In this document: positions 44,425 through 56,145 of the stretch, piece by piece
How positions within the stretch are numbered: position 1 is the stretch's first letter
Layout of the letters: each line of letters begins with the position of its first letter
Source: Cyanoderma ruficeps
Lineage: Eukaryota > Chordata > Aves > Passeriformes > Timaliidae
Assembly (NCBI GenBank): GCA_008694505.1
Contig: VZDJ01000090.1
Coordinates: forward strand, 6,255,521-6,319,520
Direction of reading: 5' to 3'
DNA length: 64,000 nt
Program-made: the position numbers and the translations under genes
The notes under the pieces: generated by a model
Database searches by the model: none
Told to the model about the DNA's origin: nothing
The model's input: the letters and a program-made list of their open reading frames with translations, nothing else

Positions 44425-47400
44425 AAGAGACAGCTGCATGTTTGATTTTGCCTCTGTTTGTCTTGGTAGCTTTCAAGAAATGCATATATATACATAAACC
44501 TCTGCTCTCCTCCTAAGCAGCCAGGAGGAGAGTGAAGCCATGGATAGAGTGGTGCTGAGAAGCAGAGAAGGCAACAAATGCACTGAAAAGTGCAGTGGCA
44601 TGCCCGAAACCTCAGCTCTAGATAAGGTGTCAGATATCATTAAATCTAGTTAAAGAACATGGTACTTCCGACCACTTAGGAACACACTCAAGCAATTGAA
44701 AGCCTTTTTCACATATCTCACCAGAAGAGAGAAGAAGGCTTTAGAAAAATCTAGACCTAGAGAAGAGAATAACCCTTGAACAACCCTCATAATCCCCTGG
44801 CTTCCAGGACTCGTGTTTTGGCAACTGCATTGATGGTGCTGTGACACACACTTCTGCACAACCACTTAAGAGGCTGCGACCTTCCTGAGGCTATTAAAAA
44901 TGTTTGAAACCCCTGCTGATTCATAAAGGAGAGATAACCCTCCTACTCTTCTAATTTTTAGGTACTTGTGCAATTAGACTAATGATGTTTCTATTCCTTA
45001 TTTCCACAGCTGTCCAAATAAATACTAATTAAAGTCAGTATGGAAACTCTCGATTTTGTTGAAAATCAACAGGAATTTTATATGACTAACTTCAAGAAAG
45101 CTGGGGTTTGGCTGACAGGGAAGACTAAAGGCCTAACTCACAGACTACCTACCCAAGTAGTAAACCCAGCTGGATTAGTGTGTCTCTCAGAATTCATGCC
45201 AATGATTCATCTCCAAGAGAGGAGCCATCCAAATAGGTGCTGCTGGATTAGGTTTCCTGGTGCTGCTGGCTGCACCTTCCTTAAAGTGCCTTTAAGTAAC
45301 TTGAATAAAGTGTAGGACAAGGTCATGGTGGTTTAGGCATCTGTGTTCCCTGCTCTTCTCCTGTGGCTGTGAGGACAGGATAAACTGTAGTGTGAAAACA
45401 CAATGGCTGGAGTGTCTGCTAACAGCTGTGAGATAACTACTGGGGTTTGACAGAGTGCCTCATGTTCACGGAGAGGACAAATAGTGACATGCATCTTCTT
45501 CCTTTTTATCTGAAAGAAGCAAGCCTGTGCTCTAACAAGTGGCCCTAACAAGTGGCACAGCTGGAGAAGACTGCAGGCAATCATCTGGTTCACTAAGAGC
45601 AAACACTGAACAGATTATTTTTTACATGTATCTGTCAAAACCTGTAAGGGTAGGTAGCCATCCTTTATCCTCAGAACTAACAAAATTCACTGAAAATCAT
45701 GAGATGCCATGCAAATCTATTCAGAGGTTCCTTTTACTTGCTTTGGAACTTCTGGGTTTACCCTTTAACCACACGCTTTCCTTGCACACACTGGAAGGGA
45801 AACAAACATTCCTTTAAAAGGAAAGCTGAAGGGTTTTGAGGATATAACCACTTACTAGCATCACACATAGTCAGACCACTCGGGGAACAGACATGCTGCC
45901 ACATGCCAATTTAGGTGCTTCAAAACCAGGGTTTTTATTGGCTCAGTTATTTAAGTCAGGTCTGAGATTTGCTTCATCAAGGGAGTCAGTCACAAACTCT
46001 GGTACCCTGCGGGAGCAAATGCGTGCCAAGAACAGAAGCACTTTCTGCATTTGTGCTCCATATTTTGATTTTATGTGTTGTGACATGAGTCTGCAATGTC
46101 TGCATTACCTGCCACTCCTTTATGGTGGATAGCTGCAAATGAGCTGCCCAAAAAACTTCTAACAGTGCCTACTATCCTTGTATTTTGTTTTTGATATAAG
46201 AATTTTTCTCTAGGTTTACAGATGACAATTGCCTGCACCATATTTCTAACACTGCACATGAGCTGGCAAAAATTACTGATCTATAGGGAGTGAGTTCAAC
46301 AGAGAAATATTTCTTTTCCTCTCTCCTTCACCCCCAAAGTGAACCCTCCACAATAATATATGATGGAGCAAAAGGTGCTTACAATTGAAGTGGAAAATCT
46401 TTAAACCTAACTGCTATAAAGAAGTCCAAAGAAGAAGGATGGAGTTCATATGAAAAAAGGACATTTTTAGAAACACAGTTAATCAGATTAACAACTGTTT
46501 TGGATGAAGCATTGCTTCTCAATAAGTAGAAAAGCATTACGTGTCATGTGTATGTATGTTGATTTTATATAATACATCTTTATTTTTCTGGGGTATCAAA
46601 GTACTATTTGGAAAAATGTGTTACTCCAAATAAAACTATCATCTTCTCCCTCCAGCAAAATCTACCAGTTATTTTTACAATATAGGACTTCTATCAAGTC
46701 AGCCTTATCATTAGAATTATAAAATCTCTTTTGGAATATAAAAACCAGAAGTCTTTTCCTGAGCAGAAAAGGCTTAATTAATTAATTAGGTTGCTAAAAC
46801 AATTGTATGTAGCTCCAACTATTTTTGCCACCCAAAAAGCAGAAATAGGAGACTTCCCACTTTCATGCTGAGCAAAGCAGGTCAGAAATAGGGGCGACCT
46901 AAAAGGCTGAATTAGCCAGCAGCCACAGCGGCAGTTTAACTGACAAAAGGCGGCATTAAACAAAGGACAAAACAGCCTGTGGCCATTAACGAGGTTTGAT
47001 TTATGTGGGTTTCCTTCCTTAAACAAAAACCCCAAAACCAAAAACAAAGCAACAAAATTTTGGATTTAATTGACCACAGCTGAAAATAGGTTACTCCTGC
47101 ATGCCACACAGCCACGTTGGCTCTTTTACAGTTCTGTGCCCTCCAAGCATCGAAGCCTATCTGAGCACAGCATTTGGGAGTTGCTGCTGAAGGGAAGGTT
47201 ACCTGGGAGGGTCTGTGCTCCACTCCAAAGGGAGCAATCCCGTCACTGGCAGGGCTTGTAACATCAGGCACCCCAGAGAAATGCGAGAGACAATGAGGCC
47301 TTTGGAAAGAAGAGAAAATGTTACAATCAGGAAAAAAATAACTGTTTTGAAGTATTTTTTTTCTGAGCAGGGAACTTAATTCGCTTGTTTTCAAACACTG

Positions 47401-48119
47401 GGTCACTCACACATTTTCCCTCACATCTGAAATTTTTGTCTCTCAAGTGAACTGAGAATAAAACGGCCCCAACCCAACATCTGAACCCATTTAACAAGGA
47501 TGCTATGGTAAACCTGGAGATAGAAAGCTGTGAATATAAAGCTGAATATAAATGGTCTGTGCTCTTCACTGACATGTACAGAAGCAGCACTTGTAAACAT
47601 TTCTTCTGTTAAGAGCTTCGGTATTCAGTACAGCTCGGAGTTTATATCAAATGTTCTTTAAATCATTTCCAGATACACTCCCGTATGGCAGTGAGCAGGT
47701 TAATGCTTCTCCCACGAGGTCCGGGGTGTACCTGACGCTGTGGTGTACATCTGAACACCACCATCTTATGGCACTGGGAAACTTTAATAAAGCAGTTTTG
47801 TCACAGCTACTCCTGGAACAGTTAGCTTGGACTTGTGCTGCAATTTTCTAGGTTTTTGATCAGCAAACCCAGAAACATCTAAAGAAACATTTCACAAAAA
47901 AACACTTTGAGAAGTGGCCCGGTCGCATATCACCCCCACATCTAAATATAAAGAAATCTGCAACGTGGGATCATCTAACTCGGCACGCCCTTTCTCCACC
48001 ACAAAAAACTGTGTCTGCAAAGCACAGCGTGGTCACTACACACCCAGACGAAAGGAGCCCCCACCTCTCTGGTGACCACACAGGTAAGCGAACAAAAATT
48101 TACTGTGTATTACGGAAAC

Positions 48120-48650
48120 AACATTCAAACCCTCCCCACCCAACGCCGGCACAGCTGCAGCCTCTCAACCCCAACCCGGCCCATGACGAAACACGCTTCC
48201 CATTCCGCGGGGTCAGGCAGCCAGCAGGGGGGAATTTACCTGTCCCAGCCTCACCACAGAGTGGGATTATGGCTGTAAAACTGCTCCTCCCTTCCTCCGG
48301 CCGCTCCTGCCCGCCTCCCGCCTCCCAGAGCATCCTTTGCTGGGCTGGGGACCCCGAGTCTCCCCCGGGCCGCTCCTGCGCTCCGGGAGAGCCGTGCGGG
48401 GGATGAGGGGACCGAGGATCGCGTGCGAAGCGGCGGCGGCGGCGGTGCCGCTCTGAGTCAGCGCCCGCCCTGCGGCCGCTCCGGGAGCGAAGGGAGCGGG
48501 CGCTGACTGATCCCGGCCGCCCGCCCGGCACGCAAGGCTCCCGCCGCCCCGCCGCGCTCCTCCGGGGCGAGCGCTGCCCCGCAGCCACCCGCTGCCTCCT
48601 TGTGCCTTATTTTCCTCGCTGACTTCACCTACTCACGCACGCACAAGCAC
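48120..48650. promoter_or_regulatory. CpG island without an identified gene
   Basis: A strongly GC- and CpG-rich block includes a (CGG)n run near 48431-48447, a TGAGTCA AP-1 type site near 48455 and several GC boxes. Splice donors are visible on both strands at its flank: minus GACAG/GTAAAT near 48240 and plus ACACAG/GTAAGC near 48081. The transcribed strand cannot be decided. No coding exon of a known gene is recognisable inside it or nearby. It may drive a long noncoding RNA or a leader exon of a distant gene. Confidence 0.6.
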
Positions 48651-51470
48651 CCCGTTCGTGATTTTGGGGTTTAAAATCTAGGAAAGCCTTTTTGCCCAAA
48701 AGTCCGTGGGGAAGGGCGGAAGCACGGAGCCATCAGAACGATGGCCGTGTCTGCTCTGTGCCTTTGTGCCCGTCCAGCATCTCAGCCTGCTCCTTCCCCT
48801 CGCTGTGCCTGCCCGCGGTGCCCTCACCGCAGGACAAAAGCTGCGGTACCCCGGGATGCAATGTCTGTGTGTGCCTAAGTGTGAGAACCGGCCATAAATT
48901 TCAAATATTTTACAAGACTTTTTCCAGTCCTTGCCTTCTGAAACATCCTGCGCTGGACTTTCTGCTGCTGAAGGACTTGGGCTATTCATCGACAAGGGCA
49001 GTGACCACTGCTCAAAGCAGCACAGAGCCCGAGGCGTGCATTCCCTTAGCATTAATTAGTGATTTTTCCAAGTGTTAAAGAGGCGAGGGGAGCTAGGAAG
49101 TGTAAAAGCCATGAACACTCCGATCCACTGAAAATGGTGTAAAGTACCCACCATAATAAATACTTCTCAAGAAAGTGTGTTTTTGCAGAAATCATGAACA
49201 CCTGAGGGGTTATTCCCCCATCTCAGAAACATCAGAAACCTGACATTTCTTAAGATTTCATTTTAATTGACTCAGTTGAACCAGTTACACCACAAGCTTT
49301 TCCAAATCTGCAAAGTGAATGATAATTACTCAACAAGAAAGTTCCTGACATGAATCTCACTGAAATGAATGCTTCACCTATGAAGCCTCTCCAAGAATCT
49401 TGAAGAACTCAGTGAACTCTGCAACAGACATCACTTGGGAAGTGATTTCCGTACATATTTTAAAAATAAATTACACATTAACCTGTTTATTCCAATTGAA
49501 AATTGAGAGTAGATATGAAATATTTACACATTGAAATATATCCCTCTCATTGCATGTCCCATGAATTTGCCCCAGGGTCATTTTTGGGATAAAAATCTTT
49601 TATTTCTTCTACCCAATCCCAACCTGAATGCTGTCTCAGCTGCGAGTTTCTGTCTTAAAGGATGCCAGTAACATCAGGGGCAGAAGTGGCAGTGGAAGGT
49701 TGTCTACTTTGCTCTTCATAAGCTGCCCCACATTTTAGATTGTACTAGACATTAACTCCCTGGAAAGTTTTCTACTTCTTTTTTTTCATGTGTAAAAATC
49801 CATAATATAGATAACCAACTACATGATCAGGAGATTGAGTACAAACAAACAGAGATCTATGGTCTGATTCTGTTTTGCCCATCTGCTAAAATCAGATATC
49901 AAACTACTAACCAGGAGTCTCTGGCTTGGATTTTCTTCAGGTTACATTGCAAAGAAACAACAGATATAATTAAGTGCACTTAACAGAATGTCAACTTTGT
50001 TAAGTTTTAGCACAGAATTCATACCAGCTACTGCCCTGCTCCAGCTGTGCAGTGATGCAATCCTGAAATGCCACTGGATTGCATTGGTGAAGTCACACAA
50101 CAGGCTCAAAATGCAACATGAGAACCCCTATACTTTCTAAATTTTTTCTACTCTTTTTGGAAGTGCATACAAGTAGATTGAAAAGGCTGAAGCACAGATT
50201 TCCAGGACACCAAATTCTTAAGAACACATTCAAGCTCTTTCGTATGACTCATGACTTTCACTCTTTCAGAAAGAAATAGTTTTGAAATGCCAGAAGAACA
50301 AGCTCTATTCTGAGAAAGTTGTTCCTTGGGATAAGAGGGGATTTTAGTTGCAGTTTTCCTTACTAGTGTTATATTTGGGGGAAAACCAGAAAAACATTGA
50401 TCAGACACATGCAAAACAAGCAGGAAGGAAATCATCCCTGTGGCAAAAGAGCTAAAGGTCCTGACTTTTTCGTGTGGTAAATGTTCTTATCAGCCAAAAC
50501 TTCTGCTTTTCTGAATCTCCTCCTAAACACTGGTGCATTCACATAATACATATGCATGTTTGTTCATTGTGGCTGGAGAAGCACAGACTGTCTAAGGAAA
50601 TCAGGCAGCAATGAATAAACCTGCAAAACAGCTCTGCAGAAGTGGTGAAGCCACCTGAGATGGAAGAACTTGCTGCTCTGCATGGGGACACTGATTTTGT
50701 TGTGATTGCACATGGTAAAAAGGAGCTGCTGGGACAAAGAAAATGGAAGATGAGGGGATTTTTTCCAGGCAAGTGCCTAAGTCTGAGTTTATAGCTGATC
50801 TGACTGATAATTAAAGAAACAAAACAAAACAACAAAATAATGGGCTTGCATTAGCCTATGCCACAGTCTCCCACTGTGATTTCAGAAAAATCGCCTACTT
50901 GCTTCTGATTGCTTAATGAGAAAGAAGATGGATTTCTTTGTTCAGTGTGGGCATCTGGGCTGATGCCATTACACAGGACTGATGAGGACCTGTCAGGTCT
51001 TCGTACACAGTGCTGGGCATTGGTGTCCCTCTCATGAACTGGTCAAGACAGTGTGAAATTTTCCACTCATTTCTCCTTTGGAAAAGCTCATTCAGTAGCC
51101 TCTCTGGCTGCCCAATGAAGCACAATTCCATAATCCTGTTTAGGTTGATGGACAGTTCAATTTACTGGCACTTGTTTTCCCAAATTATCTGAAATCTTCA
51201 GACACATGATACAGGTGCCCCTACTTGCTTCCTACCTAACCAAGGAGCACAATCAGTTGCACAAACGATTGTGGCTACTTTGAAAGATGCTCCGGTAGTG
51301 CCTCCTCTGCACAAGAGGAATCCGAGCTTAGTTAAAAAGTGCCTGAACAGTCTGGGTTTCTTAGCATTGCCTGAAAAAACTTCTTGTGAATCTCATCTAC
51401 ATTCTCAGCAGAATGGGTTGCCAAGGTCAGTCAAATTCCATAATGGTCAATACAGACAAGAAACTTAAGG
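48651..51470. other. Intergenic DNA between the CpG island and APOV1
   Basis: No coding exon, RNA gene or repeat that I can name. The first few hundred bases are still moderately GC-rich and the remainder is A/T-rich. Confidence 0.55.
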
Positions 51471-51491
51471 AAGTGTAACAACCAAAATTTT

Positions 51492-51809
51492 TTTATTAGA
51501 GGGACAATGGCCAAGCCATTCAGGAGGAATTAATTTTCAAGATTTGGCTACAGAAGAACTCTACAATCTCTATATTGCCTTCCCCATGCCCAGCCGCTTG
51601 ATTTTTTTTTTCCGGGGAGGCTTCAGCACATGCCTTCATCAGATGCCTTGTCTTTTGGTCTTTGAAGGTGGGTTCCCTCTAGTGGCATTAAGAGGAGCAT
51701 CGACTCTATGTTAGTGACTGATCTTGGTCCGCAGGAGGGGCAGGGCTAAGGAGGACACTGCAGGGTGTTACACACTCACATCAGGAAACACTGACTTGTC
51801 TTCGTTTGG
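51492..51809 (-). other. APOV1: APOV1 3' untranslated region with poly(A) signal
   Basis: A minus-strand AATAAA at 51497-51492 follows the stop codon by about 315 nt. Cleavage would fall near 51475. No earlier canonical signal was seen. Confidence 0.65.
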
Positions 51810-53146
51810 CTAGTAGCCCAGGAATCTTGTGTACCACATGTGCTTTATTTTTTCCAACAGGTTCTCAATCATTGCATTGAGTTTAGTTGCTTCTTTGGCG
51901 ACCCTCTGTCTGCAAGAGACAACAGAGTATGTGGTAAGATACACAAGTATGTGAGGGTAATCCCCATCTGCTGTAGTTACCACTGCCTGTCACTGAGAGG
52001 GCAGAGCTCCTCGGCAGTCTTAGAGGGGCTTTCCTCAGCAGATAGGAATAGGCAGTAGATGTGGGCCGTGAGTTACATGAAACCGTCTCTAGGGTGATCA
52101 TGCTTTTCCTTTTGTGAGGAAACTCATTCCCCCACCTTCAGTAAGACATAGGCACAGCTAGAGCCAGTTCTGTGATTTGCATCAAGTGATCCTGGCACAC
52201 AGAGTACTCAGCCCCTTAGAGCACTGCAGCGCCCTTCCAGAGGAGCTGATTCCCCACCAGCCAGCAGCCTTCTCCTTCATTACCCATGGATACAGAGCAG
52301 TACCTGCCATCCCTAGAACATCGTCATGTACAGTGTGCCTCCCTGGGAAGAGCTTGTGCTTTCACAGGAGATCATATGACCTCACCCCACCTCCCAGCAC
52401 CTTGCTCCCTTGGTACCTCAGGCTTTGGTTCCTGATTAATTTCCCCTCGGATCTCCCCATATAGATAGTTGAATAATCTATTCTTTCTCCCACACCTCCC
52501 TCTCCCTTTTCACTCATGGCCATTGGAGTGTTAGTGCAGAGAAGCTTTCCATACCTGGCTGCAATAACTGTTGGACTCTGGACAGTATCCAAATAGAACT
52601 GACTGACTTTAGTGGACACCTTGTTCACAGCTTCATAGAAGTAAGATGCAATTGCCTCAGGGATGGCCAGCCACTCACGACGGTCTTTCTGAAGGAGGGC
52701 ATTTGACTGCACTTCTGAGAAAAAAGGGCAAAACCCCATGAGGCTTCTCATGTCACTTGTGTCTCTGGTATCTTCACCCAGGTGCAGGGGAGGAGATCTG
52801 AAATTCTGAGATTCAGAACTTCTCCCAGAATTTCCTCTATAGCATTCAGCACCCCCTCTTCCCCGAGTCATGGGTATCTAAGTCATAGCCCTTCCACAGC
52901 AGAGTATTTGCACCAAGTATGGGCTGTTTTCATGCCAGGTCTCTACTGACTTGTTCCACGCTGCCAAGCACTGTGTATTCATGGTCTTCAACTGAATTAT
53001 TTGGCTTCAGTTCTTCTTCACAGTATTTGAGAACCTGTAGAGCTGAGCTTTGCCTCAGGCAAACAGCAAAGCTTTTCAGACTTACCTGGGACAGTGGTGC
53101 TAAGGAGCAGAATCAGAGCTATCACCAGTGCCCTGGATTGCAGCAT
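51810..53146 (-). CDS. APOV1: Apovitellenin-1 (apoVLDL-II) precursor
   Basis: A small secreted liver apolipoprotein that coats yolk-targeted VLDL and restrains lipoprotein lipase, so that the particle reaches the oocyte intact. Coding exons on the minus strand are 53146-53086, 52714-52555 and 51909-51810, with consensus splice sites and matching phases. They give 106 residues, the same length as chicken. Residues 1-24 form a signal peptide (MLQSRALVIALILLL then STTVPEVQS). The mature chain begins near Asn25 and contains DRREWLAIPEA, YFYEAVNKVS and the C-terminal end YTRFLGY, all close to chicken. A noncoding exon (about 54617-54580) and a leader segment from 53169 match the four-exon structure of the chicken gene. 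The mature chain has no cysteine and no N-glycosylation sequon. The chicken chain, as I recall it, has one cysteine (KNLCYTK), which here reads KHMWYTR. Confidence 0.95.
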
Positions 53147-54579
53147 GGCTTGAGTACCAGTTCTGCTCTCTATGCAGAGAGACCTGCAGGAATCAGCGTA
53201 CAATATTTGGGTTGTTTTCAGAGAAATAAAACCTGTTGGTTAAACACCTGATTTTTGCAACAAACCTAACCAATAAACGAAGACAAGAACAGAGGGATCA
53301 TGGTACATTTCCTCTGAAGAAGTGAGGAAGAGGCAGTACAAAAATTAAGGTGTCCTTTTATTTGTATAATCACAAATATGCACAATAATAAATTTCAGAG
53401 CTCAAAGAAATATGGGCAGTTAAAGCTAGTTCTTTTATATGAGAGTTAAAATCCCATTTCAGCACATGAGCAAATGAGTAAAAGTGCCAGAGGTCAGAAT
53501 AGGTTTCCTACATGCTTAAGTACAACTGAAAAATTCATACTGTGGGATTTCTTAATTTGATTTGTTTTGGTAAATTGCTCTAAAGAACATTGTGCTAGTT
53601 AGTACATCACATACAATCTTAGTGTCCCAGTGATCACTAAGTCCCAAGTAGCTGACTAGGTTCCCTTGTCTTTTTCACTCTGAGATTAATGCAGTAGAGA
53701 CTAGCCTAAGCAAAACAAGTTCCCAAAAGTGAGTGAATGCAAAATTTAGCTTCATCTGACTTTCTTTACCTTTGTCTTTTAAAAAAGCCACCACTGGAGA
53801 ATTGAAAAATTGCTACTTGGTACACTGAAAATACATTACATCTAAACAAGCTTTCAAACACACTGCACTTGAAAAGGTGTTTAGAAATTAAAATTGATTT
53901 ATGCCAATTAGAGGACTACATCAGAGCAACATGAAGAAAATATTGAACATAGGAAGTGCAAGGGCAAAATAGGCTGAAAATCTATTATATGCAAGTGCTT
54001 TGCTAAATCCTGTACCAGTTGGTTACAAGTCAATGTTCCGTCTTATCCCACAGTAAAGAGATTTCCACCCATTTTTATTTCCTTCTATGCACAGATTACC
54101 TCCAAAAGCTACCACCCAGGTCACTAGATGTTTGCACAGTTGCTCCTTTATTACCCTTCCTTGATTTTTAATCCCAGAGCCAGTTTCTCTCTGTGTACAC
54201 AAAAGGCAGAAATTTGCTTCCCAGAAGCATGAACAAGTGCTCTTACCCACTTTAGAACCTGCAGTCCCTGTGGTGAAGGCACCTGGGAAAAGGTAATGTA
54301 CCTCCCAACACTGAAATTCTGCAATTCCCACCATGAGCTTGACCCTCCTGAGTGTCTTATGGAGCATCCATCACTCAGCTTCAGAGCAGGGGACCCCAGG
54401 TATTACCACCCTCCTCTATTTCAGCACCATTCCTGGCTATGGAGTGTGAGAAGGGCTCACACTTTGGTTTGCACTAGGAGATGGGGCAAAACAGAAGACT
54501 ACCTCCACTCACTTGTCTATGATCTAGATACACCAGTCACAAAGTCCATGCCACCCAGAACAGAGAGTTCAGCTCTTAC

Positions 54580-54617
54580 CTGTCCTTCTTTCTCTCTTTC
54601 TCAGGCCCAAGCTGAGT
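54580..54617 (-). other. APOV1: APOV1 noncoding exon 1
   Basis: The exon ends at a strong donor, GGACAG/GTAAGA (last exon base 54580). Its 5' end is placed about 30 nt from the TATA-like box, so the left coordinate is firm and the right one is inferred. The exon would splice over about 1.4 kb to 53169, just upstream of the ATG. Confidence 0.6.
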
Positions 54618-54640
54618 TGGGTGCTCATCTGAGACCCCGG

Positions 54641-54650
54641 CATTTATGCA
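54641..54650 (-). promoter_or_regulatory. APOV1: APOV1 TATA-like box
   Basis: TGCATAAATG on the minus strand lies about 30 nt before the inferred start of exon 1. The chicken gene has a similar CATAAAT-type element. Confidence 0.65.
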
Positions 54651-54672
54651 GAGTTAATATAGTGGTAGCAAG

Positions 54673-54685
54673 GGGTCAAAGGTCC
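54673..54685. promoter_or_regulatory. APOV1: DR1 nuclear-receptor site in the APOV1 promoter
   Basis: GGGTCA-A-AGGTCC is a direct repeat with one-base spacing, the arrangement bound by HNF4 and COUP-TF. It lies about 60 nt upstream of the inferred start. Liver expression of the gene makes HNF4 or COUP-TF binding plausible, but this is inferred from the motif. Confidence 0.55.
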
Positions 54686-54789
54686 TGCTTTGTTTCCCCA
54701 TTTGCTCTTTTGCAAGCACATCCAGCTCAGTGGGACAGGCAAGAAGCTGTGGAGGACTCTGGACCTGTTATTGAGATTTGGTAATGGAG

Positions 54790-54802
54790 GGTCAGTCTGA
54801 CC
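54790..54802. promoter_or_regulatory. APOV1: Perfect palindromic oestrogen response element
   Basis: GGTCAGTCTGACC matches the consensus GGTCAnnnTGACC at every position. It lies about 180 nt upstream of the inferred APOV1 start. From memory, the chicken gene has a near-identical element at about -177. This should confer oestrogen induction in the laying hen's liver. Confidence 0.88.
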
Positions 54803-54833
54803 TGAGGCCAAGAGATGCAGAAGTCAGCTTCTG

Positions 54834-54846
54834 GGTCACCGAGTCC
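54834..54846. promoter_or_regulatory. APOV1: Second, imperfect oestrogen response element
   Basis: GGTCACCGAGTCC has one perfect half-site and one degenerate half-site. In reverse complement it nearly matches the imperfect element I remember at about -221 of the chicken gene. It lies 44 bp from the perfect element, about four helical turns, so both sites would face the same side of the DNA. Confidence 0.7.
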
Positions 54847-55199
54847 CCTGCTTTTGCAGGCAGCCATGTCATAGAGGCCCCTTTCATAAACTGACAAAAC
54901 TCCACATTAATAGTAGCTAGAGCTGGGGTCAGTTTTTCTCCCACTCTTCCTGCATTCCAACTCCACTGTTCTGACAGCTGGCACTTACCTGCAGCTGTTA
55001 CACCAGATTCCTCTCAATTTACAGCAAAGGCATTAACCAAACGGTGCAGAGGTGTGCACCCCTCTCCCACTTCTTTGCCCATGACCAACTCTTTTTGCAC
55101 AGGCTGACTAGATGAGAATACACCTGAGACAGCTGCCAAAACTTACCAGGAGGAACATCCAGCTTCCATAGGATCCCCAGCCCAAGAAACAGAGAACCA

Positions 55200-55640
55200 T
55201 TAGAGCAAATCCAGAGAGGCACAAAAAATGCTCATGGGGTTGGAACATCTCTCCCATGGGGAAAGGCTGAAAGAACTGGGGCTGTTCAGACTGGCTCCAG
55301 GAAGATCTTATTGCAGCTTTTCAATTCTTAAAGGGTTCTTATAAGAAACCCAAAGACTTGACCAAGGCTTGTATTGACAGGAGAAAGGGAAACAGGTTTA
55401 GATTGAAAGAGGGTAGATTTAGATTGGATGCAAGGAAGAATTCTTTACTGTGAGGGTAGTGAGACACTGGAACAGGTTGCTCAGAGTAGTTGTGGACACT
55501 GGAATTATTCAAGGCCAGGTTGGATGGGGTTTTAAGCAACCTGCTCTAGTGGAACGTGTCCTTGCCTAAGGCAGGGGCAGGGTGGATGAGATGATCTTGT
55601 AAGGTCCCTTCCAGTGCAAACCATTCTTAAGATTCTATGG
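55200..55640 (+). mobile_element. CR1 LINE 3' fragment, sense
   Basis: A typical CR1 3' region: 'tggggttggaacatctctccc', the 'aactggggctgttcag' segment, 'gagacactggaacaggttgc', then 'aaggtcccttcca', and the end ATTCTATGG. It is 5'-truncated and noncoding. Confidence 0.9.
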
Positions 55641-56096
55641 TAACATTTCCTGAGGCTCCTCAATCCCAGGCAGAAAGTGGCTGCATTGCTGCTGTAGGGA
55701 ATATCTTCCCATAGCTTGTGTTCCAAGTGCCCCTTGGGTCTCCAGTAGGTCCTGTCACCTTTGTTTGGCACACACAGCCAGGGGCAAGAGACAGAAAGGC
55801 TCCAACACTGAACTACAAAGGGCGTCAGCTGGGGGAACATAAGGACAGAAATTAGGCCTACTGTGTGAGACCCAACAGATTTCCATTCTTATGTCAACCA
55901 CTTATTTATAAGGTGACTCTCACATGTGGGAAGTGTGAAAAGCTCAACTGGTACCTTTATTTATCAAATATACAAGATTTCTAGAGGACTTCTCCTCTCA
56001 TGGTGCTCCAAGTGCTTTAGAACCAAACAGTAAGTGTTCTCATTCTACAGACACGGCAGCCAAGCTACAATGAGTCACATCATTGAAGAAGGCTGC

Positions 56097-56145
56097 CAGT
56101 GGTTTCCAGACTTTTTCCACTCTCTAGGTATGTATCCAAATGATT
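56097..56145 (+). mobile_element. Possible hAT-like terminus
   Basis: CAGTGGTTTCCAGACTTTTT resembles the element end at 33500 and Charlie-type hAT termini. Only this short segment is recognisable, so it may be a chance match. Confidence 0.25.

Larger units (their letters stand above)
39906..48100. other. Gene-free intergenic DNA right of GPR15
   Basis: No gene is supported on either strand. The stretch holds a 53-bp CR1 3' tail, a (TTTC)n tract next to an N at 40704 and a (GA)n microsatellite at 44408-44424. The longest frame, on the minus strand at about 46.9-47.4 kb, matches nothing I recognise. Confidence 0.55.

Noticed and set aside
48100..48588. 162-codon minus-strand frame in the second CpG island
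   Set aside because: Composition-driven Arg/Gly-rich reading with no recognisable domain. The splice donor near 48240 interrupts it, so it is better explained as an untranslated leader.
52362..52871. Single 169-codon minus-strand frame as an APOV1 gene product
   Set aside because: It reads through the splice acceptor at 52717-52715 and the donor at 52554-52553. The spliced three-exon model gives the expected 106-residue length.
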